Of a stretch of 64,000 nucleotides of DNA, positions 1-11,803 are shown one piece after another. The notes under the pieces are model-generated. The model did no database searches. It was not told where the DNA came from and was given only the letters and a program-made list of their open reading frames with translations. The stretch comes from Colletotrichum lupini. Its lineage: Eukaryota > Ascomycota > Sordariomycetes > Glomerellales > Glomerellaceae. A program made the translations under genes and the position numbers. How positions within the stretch are numbered: the first letter of the stretch is position 1; each line of letters opens with the position of its first letter. The stretch spans positions 5,388,501 through 5,452,500 of the forward strand of contig NC_064679.1 in the NCBI RefSeq assembly GCF_023278565.1. Reading direction: 5' to 3'.

Positions 1-1089
1 AATAGCCCTCTAGAGTTATATACTTAGCTCTATCGTTACTTCTTCTTAGCTAAATAAGGCCGTTAGTTCTTCTTAATTTATTACCTATTTTTTATAAAAA
101 CGTCCTCTTATTAAGTAGCTTATAGTTAACTTATTATTAATAACCCCTCTTTACTAAATATTATTTTAAATACTCTTATTATATTAGAGTCCCATAAAAT
201 AAGTAACTTACGATTTATAATTCTAATAATAAGTTTAAATAGTTCTTTAAGTATTATATTATAACTTTAATATCCTAGGCTTATAGCCCCGTTATACCTC
301 TCGAAGTACTCCTCGGAATTCTCTCAAACTAGAGCTCCTAACCTCTTTTACTTACTTCTCCGTATTATTACTAGTTCTATTTCTAAAATACTTATTATCC
401 TTTTTATTTAAGAGCCGCTCCTATAGCTCGTCCTCGTATATTTTATTATTATAACTCTAAGGGGCTCTTATATATTTCTAATATTATAAAGGTCTTTTCT
501 TATTTTTAATAATAGCTCTTTTACTCCGCTATTGTTATTACTTTTATTATAGTTAAATCTTCGTAATAATTTATCCGCTAAGTTTTTTATACTTAGCTTA
601 AACTTAATCTCGATATTAAACGCTACGAGTTCGTTTAGCTAGCGTAACTATCTCCTATTTAGTCTTTTTTTTATATTTAAGAACTATAAATTAAAATAAT
701 TTATAAATATTACGACTTAATCTTAGCTATAAGCGAGGTAGTATTACTAGTTCCTTAGTACGTTTATAATAGCTAATAGCTCCGCGTCTCTTATACTATA
801 ATAGCTCTTCGTATTTATTAATTTCCTTAACCTATAAGTAATTAGGTACTAATTACCCTTAAATAATTACGTAATTACTAAGCTAATAGCTCGAGCTAAA
901 GTATTTATTTATAACTATATAAGTAGGGTAGGGTTAAAATATCGTAATATTAGCGCGTTAGTAAATATTACTAATAGCTTTTTAAACAACTCTACGGCTA
1001 ATATTAATAGCTCTAATTATCCCGGTTTTACTTTCTTTAGTAAGTTTATTAAAAGTGCCGTTATTTTAGTATAGTTATTAATAAATCTA

Positions 1090-1585
1090 TAGTAAAACCC
1101 TATAAATCTAAAGAACGTTTATATATTTTTAACGCTCTTTAGAAGTAGCTAATTCGCTATAGCTTCGGTACGCGCGGGTTCTATTTCTATACCTTTATTA
1201 AATACGATATACCCTAGGAATCCTATATATAATATATAGAACTCGTATTTATTACTATTTAAATATAAGTTCTATTATTATAGTCTTTATAGTACGCTAC
1301 GTACGTACTCTTTATACGCTACGTAGTCGTTATTATATATTAAGGTATTGTCTAGGTATATAATATAGACGGTATTAACTAGGCTGCTTAGAACGTTATT
1401 AATATATGCTTAGAAAGTCGCGGGCGCGTTAGTTAGCCCAAAAGGTACGACTAAGTACTCGAACTACCCGTATTTAGTATAAAAAGCCGTCTTTTACTTA
1501 TCGCTCTTAGCTATATATATACAGTAGTACGCGTTCTTAAGGTTTAGCTTTATAAAAATAGAGGTATTAAATAATCTATTTAGTA
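1090..1585 (-). pseudogene. Ty3/gypsy reverse transcriptase remnant
   Basis: Minus-strand translation keeps the gypsy reverse transcriptase core: a K-N-A-Y-Y entry, a K-T-A-F-Y-T-K-Y-G block, the V-P-F-G-L-T-N-A-P-A-T-F block, and a polymerase box reading Y-L-D-N where Y-[IL]-D-D is expected. The Asp-to-Asn change and several in-frame TAG/TAA codons at Trp/Gln positions fit RIP (G-to-A on the coding strand). No active enzyme can be made from this copy. Confidence 0.85.
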
Positions 1586-2507
1586 TCTTTCTAATTAGTA
1601 ATAGTAGCGTTCTATTTTTTTATATAATCTTATTAATCGCTCTATAGTTAACGTAAAGTCGTAGCTCTCCTCTTTTCTTAAATATAAAGAGGATAAGTAC
1701 TCTTACCGGGCTTATAAAAAGGCGTATTTAGCCCCTAGCCTCTATTTTTATTAAATAGTCGCATAAAATCTCGAGCTTATAGTTTAATAGTAAGTAAATA
1801 GGTCCCTAGAGAATAAGTACTACGTTATTTAGTTTAATACGGTAGTCGTATAGTACTTTATTTAGTAGCGAGATAGTCTTCTTTTTTAAAAATAAATTAT
1901 TAAAGTCCTAATAACGTAGCTTTTAGTCCTTAGCTACGCTCGCTAGTACTATGTTACTATTTATAACTAAGTTAATTATAATATATACGAGTATTACTAA
2001 AACTAAGTCGTTTAGTAGCCCCTTTTTTAGGGTATCTAAGCGGATATATCGTTCGTAAATTAAATACCGCTACTTTTTTTATTTCTAACTAATTAGCGGG
2101 TTAATATCCTCTAGCTAGGGAAAACCGAGGATAAGCATAAGTATTATAATATTAGCTATTATAAAGTAATATAGCTATATTTTTATTATATAGTCGCTAT
2201 TAGTAATTCGAAGCCGTAAGTAGTAGCTTCTTAACGTCTCTATTTATTTACCCTCGACGTTTACTAACTATAATAATAAGTAAATTCGTAGATTAGCGTT
2301 AAAGCTATTAAGTAGCTTAATATTAACTACGTTCCCTTTTACTCCTAAATTAATAAGGGCGCTTAGCTTCTCCTATACGTAGTTTAAATATATATAAGTC
2401 GGGACGTCTAAGCGCCGCTCTTATTAATTACTAGTTACTCTTTTTATTAAGATAGTATTCGAACTCGTTACTAGTCCGTACTACTTAGTTAGGGCGAGGT
2501 CTAATTA

Positions 2508-2603
2508 ATAACTAGCGGCCTTATGCCCTTTTTAGTTATATTTATAATATATAACGCTCGGGTAGCTATTAATAAGGTGCCCGGTTTTACTATAATTATA
2601 GTA
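2508..2603 (-). pseudogene. Gag double CCHC zinc knuckle, cysteines mutated to tyrosine
   Basis: Two consecutive CX2CX4HX4C nucleic-acid-binding knuckles can be read on the minus strand, but every Cys position is Tyr (TGY to TAY), while both His and the Gly before His are retained. One position in the second knuckle is a stop. This is the pattern RIP makes, and it places gag to the right of pol. Confidence 0.75.
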
Positions 2604-4184
2604 TTACTAATATTACTCCTATAATCGTAAGTAATCCTTTATAATATAACTAGTCTCTTTATAATTATAATACGTAGTATCCTTACTAAGCGAGTTACGG
2701 CGTGTTCTTTATATATTTAACTTATTAGCGCCCTAGTATCTTCTTATTAACTCGTTCGAGTTTAAGTTAAAATATTACCTAAGGGACGTTTATAAGCTCC
2801 TTACTAATAGTAAGGATTATTTAATACGTCTTATTAATAATACTAGTTATAAATAAGTTTATAAAAGTTCTATTTACGATACTATTATAAAGCGTAGTTC
2901 GGGCCATAGCTTATTTATTAGCATAGAGATTCTCTATTTCTTTATTAAGATATATTCTAATTCTATTTCGAGCTTATTAATACGGCTAACGAACTCGTTA
3001 ACTTTTTCTTTTTAGTTTTATAAAGTACTATTTAGTTATATACTCGTTACTATTCCTTAGCTAGTAGGATCGAATAGGTTATTTTATAAGAAGGTCTCTA
3101 GTTCCTCCTATATAACCTAGTTTATTATAAAACCGGGGGTCCTTTAGTAGTTAAAAATATAGTATATTTAAGAGGTTTTTATACTACTACTTAAGTAGCT
3201 AACTATATATACTACTTTATTATAATCTATTCTTATTTATTAAGCTTATAAGTCGAAGTAATAGTAATAATTAAAAAAGAAGCTCTATAGATCCCGTATT
3301 AATTTATTAATATATAATAAGTTAGGGAGGGATAGCGGTCTAAACGTAAACGTTCTACTTATAGTACTTACTTAAGTCGGGAGGGAGTTAGTAAATAAGG
3401 GCTTAGGTAGTACGAACTCGTCGCTTTATTATTACTTAAGCAGCGCTTTAAGTACGGCTTTATTTATTAAACTATTCCTAGTCCGGGGGTTTACGTTTTT
3501 ATTTATATTAAAACTAACGTCCGAGGCTATTATAACTAAGATTATAGCCCTTAGCGCAGGGGCCGGGCTATTTAAAAAGCTTTATAAACATTCTAAATCT
3601 ACTCGTTTTTTATATAAGCGCTCTTTATATATTATAATAAGGATTTCTTTTTCTAATTATCGTTCTTATTTTTATAGTTTTATTAGCCTATTACTTATTA
3701 TTTAGTTTAGGTATTAGTAAGTAAGGGTAAGAGGTTTGCTATTTTATTTAAAATTCGTTAATATTCTTAGTAATATGGTCCTTTTATATTATTACTACGT
3801 TATTCGTCTTATTACGCTTTATTTTTATATCGTTTACTAAGGAGGAAGTAACTCTAGGGGGTCTAATAAAAAAGAGTCGTTTTTTTCTTATTATCGTAGT
3901 ATTAATAGCGCTCTCTTATTACGTCTCGTTCTTATTAGTATTTTAAGCTTTTAGCTTAGTCCCCTTTATAAATAGAGATTTTAAACTATTAATAAGTATA
4001 TAATATAGGGAAGAAGCTTATAGAGGCTAATTATTGTTAAGGTTTAAAAGAGAAATTACTAAAATCTACCCTTCTTTTAAAGTATACTACTAGCGCTCTA
4101 TATATACTTAAGCTGCTCCTTTATTACTTAGTCCCCCTCTTTATACCCCCCTAAGCTATCCCTTAACTAACGAGGCCTGACTAG

Positions 4185-4398
4185 CGAGGCCTGACACCCC
4201 ATAAGCACCGCTATAAAGATAATAAAGAATGTTCGTATATTGTAATAACCCTCAGACAATAGCTTTCCGCTATACTAGAAGGCTAGGCCCGTTACGGCTA
4301 TGTTAATACTTTTAGCGAATGCGTAAATAACTATCGTAATTATCTTGCTACGTAGTTCCCGACTGGCAAACTTATCAAGACGAGACTTGAAGCCGTTC
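4185..4398 (-). pseudogene. ABC transporter fragment (late part of second transmembrane domain)
   Basis: About 70 codons on the minus strand continue the ABCB-type transporter that is broken at 11799-11803. The fragment begins immediately beyond the copia target duplication and stays in the frame of the upstream exon. It encodes an L-x-G-F-K-S-R coupling-helix-like stretch, then a hydrophobic helix ending in a segment typical of TM6 of the second half (L-L-S-E-G followed by F-F-I-I-F-I-A-V). One in-frame TAG sits where the family has Trp, consistent with RIP leaking from the flanking elements. The second nucleotide-binding domain is missing; coding sense ends at the gypsy border. It may lie beyond the left edge of the window. 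Confidence 0.75.
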
Positions 4399-4403
4399 AG
4401 AAC
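4399..4403. repeat. 5-bp target-site duplication, left copy (AGAAC)
   Basis: AGAAC directly precedes the left LTR at 4404 and is repeated directly after the right LTR at 11799-11803. Five base pairs is the usual Ty1/copia integrase footprint. Both copies are perfect, so the element inserted as a unit and the flanks were not rearranged afterwards. Confidence 0.95.
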
Positions 4404-4609
4404 TATTAGTATCCCTATTATAGGGTACTTAGTCCGAACCGTAGGTTAACGAAGAGATTAATTAAACTATATAAATATTTACGTAGTAATTATAAAAAAG
4501 AGGTTCTAACCGTAGGTTAAGCTAGCTATGATAATTAGAAATAGGGCCCCTAATTAGCCCCTATATAGTCGGCTATATACCGTAGTTAAATTAAACTTCT
4601 AATCTAATA
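4404..4609 (-). repeat. LTR, left, of copia copy 1 (206 bp)
   Basis: Matches 11593-11798 over its full length apart from RIP-type transitions. It ends in TA where the right-hand LTR ends in CA, one of many CpA-to-TpA changes. As the element is on the minus strand this is its 3' LTR. Confidence 0.93.
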
Positions 4610-4829
4610 CTAACTTTTTCTTTTTTTTATTAATTTAACTACTATAATTAGAGGTATAATTTAACCTTAGGCCCGTTTACTAAGTTATCTCTTTTTCCCC
4701 TTTTTCTTTACTCTTTTTATATACCTTATTCCTCTATTTATATAATAACTTTTCTACTACTTACGAATTACTTTAATTCCTTATTTAGTACTACTTTTAT
4801 AAAAGCGTTTACGAGGTTATTTTTATTAT

Positions 4830-5830
4830 TAATTTAATAAATCTTAAGTATCTCGCACTTTTTATATAATTACTTAAGGGCTATAATATTAATTATAAGC
4901 CTCTTTTTTTTTTTATTCTTAATTTAATAAGGTATTTATATAATAAGTAAGAATTAGTATAAATAATTATTAAAATAAGTAAAAGGCTAAGTTAATTAGT
5001 AATTTTCTTTAGTATTATTAAAATTACATAAGAGAGGTTAACGCCGTTAATTATATTATAAACTTTTAACGCTAATATACTTCTCGTTACTTACTTATTT
5101 TTAATTAATAAGTAGTAAATTATATTACTATATATAGTAAATTTACTCTTACTTATACTCTCGTTAGTTAGGATAATAATATACCCTAATTACGAAGTAA
5201 GGTTATTATTATTCGTAAATAACCTATTAATAAAAACGTAGAGCTTATTAATTATAAAGTTAATTAAGTAGTAAATAAGGCCTCGATCGAGATTTATTTA
5301 TTACTATTTAAGCTATTTATTAAGTACTTCGTTATCTTATTTAGTTAGATCTATAGCCTACGCTACCCTAATATAATTAAAAGTTACCTCGGGCTAATAA
5401 ATATTCGTAATATATACCCCTTATACGAGCTTAGCTTTATACTACTTCTTAACGTTAGTTACGTTCGGATTAATAAGGTTAATCTTTTTACCCTACCCTT
5501 TTTATTAAAAGACGACGGTTTCTTTTTTAATTATAAAAATCCCGTTATTAAATACTAAAGAGGTATTTATTATAAGAACCTCTTTTAGTTTCGTTACGAA
5601 GCCCGCTTTTTAAAGCTCTTTATTTTCCTTTTTTATAAAGTTAATATTAAATAGGCTTAATATATTATTAGTTTATATTTTAACGATCCTAAATTAGTTT
5701 ACTTTATACTCTAAGACTAATAAGCACGGGTCGTACGTAGAGGTAATTATTAATAGTTAATTAATATAAAAATCGTAGTAAGTAGCTTATTAATAAGTGC
5801 CTAATTTTATAAGCCTATATAGTAGCTTAA
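4830..5830 (-). pseudogene. Copia reverse transcriptase C-terminus and RNase H remnant, copy 1
   Basis: Minus-strand translation, read through RIP stops, gives the fungal copia order: a degraded L-Y-G-[IL]-x-E-x-G-T-H-W block, then Y-D-P-C-L-L-V, then a G-x-Y-I-[AT]-x-I-Cys/stop-x-P-E-A/V-T-F block, and an RNase H region with a Q-L-G-Y-I-I-like strand and a V-[TA]-R-S-[IV]-L-A box. These identify Ty1/copia rather than gypsy. Multiple in-frame stops make it non-functional. Confidence 0.8.
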
Positions 5831-8800
5831 ATATTTTAATAATCGTACTTTCTAAGTACTTACTAGCTATTTCCTTCGGTAAATAGGCTAGGATTTTTTT
5901 TATAAGCCCTATAGTTAATTAAGTATAGGCCTAGGTAATATTACGGCTCTAAATCTTATATCCCTTTTTTTATAATAATACTATTAGTACTATTATTAAT
6001 CATTAGCTATAGCGCTATATAATAAGCAATTATATAAGTAGCGTTACTTTTTTAACGTTATTATACCCTTAAATTATATATTTAGACTTCTTATATAGTT
6101 AAGGTATTTTTTTCTTTTTAATCTTACGAACTATTCGTAATTTAAATATATAGAGGTTTATATACTTCTCTAAGTTATAAAAGATAAATTAATAGACCCC
6201 TTAGTTATAAAAAGTATTTATTTTAATAAGATCTAATCCTTTATATAGCTTTTTAATAATTATAATTATACCTTTTTTATATAGTTTAACCGCTAGTTCG
6301 AAATCGGCTTTTTTTTTTATTATATAAAAAGTATTGATTACTTCGTTATTAGTAATAAATTACTGCGTTAAGGCTTACTATCGTATTTTTCTATAACGTC
6401 TTACTAGTAGTATTAGTACCCTTTTAATAATTTCCTCTTCCTCGTTATTTATTAATATTACTATAACGATTTTATTAAGGATAATTTTTTATACCTTTAC
6501 TACGGGTTATATAGTTTCCCCTAGCTCTTTTTCTTTTTATAAGTTAGAAATTATTTTATTAGGATTTATATAGTACGGTCTAACTATTATAATTAATACT
6601 TTAAGTAGCTAGTTACGATCTTTTATAACTATATAAGAGCGCTTATTAACGAAAATTAGTTTATATAGCCTAGCCCACTTTTAAGTAATTTCGCGCTATA
6701 TTTATATATCCGAATTTAGTAATATATTTAAATTACCCTCTATATCGGGCTTATTATACGTAGTGATTACTTTATTAATTTACTTTTTTATATTTACTTC
6801 GCATAGTACCTATATTACTTTTTTAATTACTTAGGCTCGTTAGCTTATATTTAGTAATAGTAATAAGGCTAAGGTTATTTTTAAATATACTCTAAATACT
6901 AATAGCGTTAATATAAGTCCGTTAGGCCTTATAGTATCGTTATAGTATTTAAGTACTATTTAGAGGTATTTATCGTTAACAAAATCCGGATTTTCCTTTT
7001 TAATAATTCTAAACGCCCTTTTTAACTATTAGCGTACCCTTTTTACCTTTCTAATACTATAGTATACTTTAACGGGTATAACTTTTAAATATATACCGTA
7101 GGCCGTTGTATTATCCCTAAATTCTACTAATTTAAAGCTAGTACTAGCGTCGGTTCTAATACTATTTAGCGGTCCTTAGTATATATCGATTTAGCTTTTT
7201 TATAGGGCTGCCTATACTATTTTTATTTATAGATCCCGGAAGAATTACCTTATTTAAAAAGATATAGCTACGTCGATTATATATAATACTAGCCGACTAT
7301 TTAAATAAAAAATATTAATAACGATTTCCTAGTTAAAGTTAAGCTTATTATGTAATTTAAACTTAAATCTATATGGGTTTTGCGTATTTATTTAGTATTA
7401 GTAATATACTTTTATTAACTACTCTAGTACCCCTATTTTAATATTATTATTACCTAATTATTTTAAGAGATTATATAGCCTCGTAACCGATAGGTACCCG
7501 AATTTTTAGTATAGTTATTTAAGCTTACTTTTTGTTAAGTAATTAATTAACTTCGTATCGTTAATAAGCTTTATAAATATATACCCCTATTATCGTTCGA
7601 CTATTTCGAAGTACTTATCGCTAGAGATTTTATTCTTTATATTATTAAATATAATACTTAGTCGATCTATATTTTTTAAATATAAGAGAAATAGGGTATT
7701 AATAAATAAAATATAAAAAGTTATTATTCCGAAGTACGTTTTTATTTTTACTATACCTAGGGCGACGATTTCTTTACTTAGGCCGAAGCTAATCTTTATA
7801 ATACCCGCTATTAACGTATTAAGTATTATTAGTGCGATTTTCTATAGTACTTAGAATTACCATTTTCTTCTTATTAATTATTATAATACCCTAGTATTTA
7901 GGATAATTTTATAAAAATTATTTAAGCTATACTTTTCGCTCGTATAAAATACTTATATAAGCTTAGTATTCGAGGGGTTTAAGTAATATAAAAAGGACCC
8001 CTCTAGCTACCCTTAGATTTACTTAGTATTATATTCCTTTTTTTTAAATATTAAAAAAAATAGCGTCTTCTCCTTAAGCGTTAAGAGAATAGGCTTTAGC
8101 CTTATTAAATTTACTTTTTTAGTTATTTTTATATTCATTATCTAAGGGACTTTCCCTTACTATTTATAAAAAAAAGCCTATTTATTAAGAGCTTTTATTA
8201 CCCTCTATTTATTTAGCCTCGTATATCCTCTAGAGGCTAACGAAGTAAAAAAAAAGTAGTTAATATTATCGATTTTATTATAATTTAATTTATTAATATA
8301 GGAGGTAAGATCTTCTTTATTTTCTAAATCTCTTATAGGGGGCGGATATTTTAAGCCGCTATTTTAATTATTATTATTAAGTTCTATACCCCTAGATCTA
8401 CCCTTATATATAATAAAAAATTAGTTAAACTAATAAGGGCTAGTTTTATTATTTATTACCCTCGACTTTTTATATTATTTATATAATTTAATACGCTCTT
8501 CTTTAGAATAGTTACTTAACTAATATTTTTTTTTTATAAATATAGTATTACTTTTCTTATTACCCTATTTACGAGTTAAATCTTAGCTTATTTAATAAAT
8601 TTAGGCCTCTCTATTAGTAATTACTATACCTAGCCTCTTTTTTTCTTTTATTATACGTTTAATTAACTTAATATTATTAATAAGGGCCGTCGTATACTTA
8701 GAGGTAGGTTTAACGTAATATTTTTATTTTAATATTAAAACTAGATCTTAGCCTCGAGTAAAGCGTCTCGTAGTTTTTAAGTACTTAATATAGGGTTATT

Positions 8801-11592
8801 TTTACCTCTAGTATACGCTAAACTGCGGTATAGAAATATTCAACTTTTTACTCGTTAGTTCCCTTATTTAGCTAGGTTTTTACTAGCTTATTAATTCGAT
8901 TAATAAGCTCTTTAAAGATCTTTATTTACAATTTACCCTCTATTATCCTAGCTATAAATATAAAAGAAATTACTTATAGTTTAGATAAAAGCTTTAGGTT
9001 CTTATTATAGGTCTCGAAGCGGCTTTGGATTGCGTTAATAATACTAAAAAAGTCGTTTTAATTAAAATTATATACTACTTCGTAATAATAATCAGAGGCT
9101 TTGCTTATAAATACGATATTAATTACTAAATAATATTAATATTCCTTAATCCCGACCTTTTTATAATAATTATAAAATATCGTTAGGGTTTTCTATAAGA
9201 CCTTATACTTCCCCTTAGAACATAATTTCTTTTTTAAAAAGATCTTTTTAAAGTTTATAAATTACCTCGTATTTATTACTATATTTTTAGTATTTATATA
9301 CGATCCCTACGTAGCTACGTACTATTAATAGCTTTAGGTCGTCTACCTCCTTTTTTATTAACTAATTAATACCGAATTTCGTATTAATGGCGGCAACGAG
9401 TTATAAATCGAAATAGGTAGAATCGTTAATTATTATACTTTTAGTATTATATTTTATTTTTATATATTTTTTTATAATAATAGATTACCGTTAGTAATTA
9501 TAAGGAGGAAATTTACGTCGTTTACCCTTTTTTTAAATTTATTAAAGCGATTATATACCCTATTAACTTATACTTAGTTCTATAATACGAATTCCTTTTT
9601 TATAATCGTTACTACTAGGATTTTATACGGTTTTCGTAATTATAATTACGCTAGTAATACCCCTTATTTATAAAGGAATTTATTAATTACTTTTATAATT
9701 CCTAAGCTTGCGCTTACGAACTATTTATTTAGTTAGTAGTTAAGGTCGTTTACGATTTTATAAAATAGGGGTTACCCCTATAGCCCCTTTTTTTTATATA
9801 CCTTAGTTAAATAGATTAATATTATATTAATTTATTTACTATTAAATTAATCTACGATTTTATATATTTACGTCCCTTAATAGTCTAGGTTAATATTTAT
9901 TTATTTATAAGAGATTAGGATTTTATTTTAAATCGGGTTTCGTTCTCTCTTTTTTTACCCTAACTCGCTAAGGGTCGTACTTTAGCTTATACCCGTATTA
10001 GTAGTTATTAGCGTATTTAACCTTAATAAGGATATATTTAATCTACGCACTAGCCGTAATAAATCTATACTTTTACTACTTAACGAATTTATTAGGGTCT
10101 AGGAGATTCCCGCTTCTTCTTACTATTTTATTACTACTCTTATTTTTACTATTTTTAATAATTATTACTACCTTTTTAAATTACTAGTTATTATACTTAT
10201 TAAGATCCTTTTTTTTATTTAATTTAAAAAGGTAGGTTTTAATAGGTCCTTTTTTCAATAATAGTAGTAAACGTTTATATTACTATAAGAAAATATAATA
10301 ATTAATCTTAGGATCTTTATTAGTTATTAATTTTTATTATTTTATATATTTCTAACTTCCTAAGCCTCGTACTCTTTATAATCTCTAAATAGCCTCTTTC
10401 CTTAACTTATTTTTTTTAAAGTAGTATTTTATAGGAATAGTTAAAAATAAACGCCGGGTAGTTTATAAAAGAGCTAAATAGGCTATTAAGTATAGTTAAT
10501 AAAGTTAAGCTCTCTTTTTTATAAAACTATAAGCTTTAAAGACTTATTAAACTTTATTATTCGTACTTAATAAGGCTAAATACTTTAGAAATCTTTTTTC
10601 TTATGGCTTCTTAGTACCCTATTTTATACTTTTTAAGTAGTTTTTTTTATAATTTAATTACGGTTAAGTAATTATCGCTTTTTAGCGATCCCTTTTATTA
10701 CTTAATTAACTTTTTAAACTTAGTAATTATATACTAAGAGCTAATATAAAAAAAGCTTTTTAGTAGCCCTCTAAAGGATTCTTTTTTTTTCCCCTTAGAG
10801 CCGTATTTTCTTAGCTTTTTTTTAAGCTAATAATAATTATAATAAGAGGTTATAAAATTATTCTAGGGTAGCCGCCTTTTTTTTAAGTTAATTTCTAATA
10901 TTTATAATACTCTTAACTTAATATTATTAAGACTTATAAATCCCCTCTTCTCTTATTAAACCGTCCCTTATATTATATTCTTAAATAATACTTAGAGAGT
11001 AGTTAAGGGAGCTATAAGGAGGTCGTTTAGATTATAAGCTTAAAGTTATATTTATAAAATCTTAATAATAATAGACTTTTCTATATATTATAAATCTCTT
11101 AGCTTAATAACTCTTATATAAGTTTTTATTATACTAATTAAAAATATTTACGTTTAAAAATCCTTTTTCTTAATTATATAGTACTCTTTTATATTATATT
11201 ATTAAGCTTACTCGTTATATTAATTGATTAAATAAGTAGTTACTATATAGGTATTTCTTTTTACTAATTTAACTAATTAATTTCTAATCGTAAGCCGGCT
11301 ATAAAAAAGTTATTTAATAAAAAAGCTATTTAAAGCGATAGTAAAAATCTAGTTACTTAAGCGGTTTTATTAATTAACGTAGTTTAACGTAGTAAACGTT
11401 AACCTTTCGTAAGTAATAAAGGGCTATAATTACTTAATTTCGTGCAGTATTTAAAAATTACCTCCTTTTTTATTTACTTTTATAAGGTTAATTAGTATAA
11501 ATTTTTTATTTTATATAGTATTAAGAAGTCGTCTCTTTTATATAACGAGATACCTTACTAATTTATAATAGTAAAATTTAATTACTAATTAG

Positions 11593-11798
11593 TATTAGTA
11601 TCCTTATTATAGGGTAGTTAGTTCGAACTGTGGGTTAATAAAGAGATTAATTAAACTATATAAATATCTGCGTAGTAGTTGTAAAAAGGAGGTTCTAACT
11701 GTAGGTTGGGCTGGCTATGATAATCGGAAATAGGGCCCCTAATTAGCCCCTGCGCAGTCGGCTGTATGCCGCGGTCGAATTGGACTTCCAATCCGACA
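11593..11798 (-). repeat. LTR, right, of copia copy 1 (206 bp)
   Basis: Same length as the left LTR. Its outer about 100 bp are much less RIP-mutated than the inner half (it keeps GC-rich words such as TGCGCAGTCGG and GCCGCGGTCGAATTGG), so mutation density falls toward the gene flank. It is the 5' LTR on the minus strand. Confidence 0.93.
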
Positions 11799-11803
11799 AG
11801 AAC
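11799..11803. repeat. 5-bp target-site duplication, right copy (AGAAC)
   Basis: Perfect match to 4399-4403; belongs to the coding sequence of the ABC transporter. Confidence 0.95.

Larger units (their letters stand above)
1..4184 (-). mobile_element. RIP-mutated Ty3/gypsy LTR retrotransposon remnant, cut by the window edge
   Basis: The stretch is very AT-rich and TpA-saturated, with no long open frame. Read on the minus strand it still shows a Ty3/gypsy order: paired zinc knuckles (2508-2603) followed by a reverse transcriptase (about 1090-1585), so gag lies to the right and pol to the left. Integrase and the other LTR would lie toward or beyond base 1. Many in-frame stops replace Trp and Gln codons, as expected from C-to-T changes on both strands. 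The right border is set where recognisable ABC transporter coding begins, next to a spaced duplication of CGAGGCCTGAC (4171-4181 and 4185-4195). I could not define the LTR or a target-site duplication because the other end is outside the window. Family assignment is firm; borders are approximate. Confidence 0.8.
4404..11798 (-). mobile_element. Ty1/copia LTR retrotransposon, copy 1, heavily RIP-mutated, inside the ABC transporter gene
   Basis: The element is 7,395 bp with two 206-bp LTRs and a 5-bp duplication. The minus strand holds pol with RNase H nearest the left LTR (see 4830-5830), so transcription would run right to left, in the same direction as the transporter gene it interrupts. The interior is TpA-saturated and full of stop codons. 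It is collinear over its length with 27142-34538, and the two differ mainly by transitions of the RIP kind. LTR ends read TA...CA on the right; TG...CA is the expected ancestral form. No intact open frame remains, so this copy is not autonomous. Confidence 0.92.
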
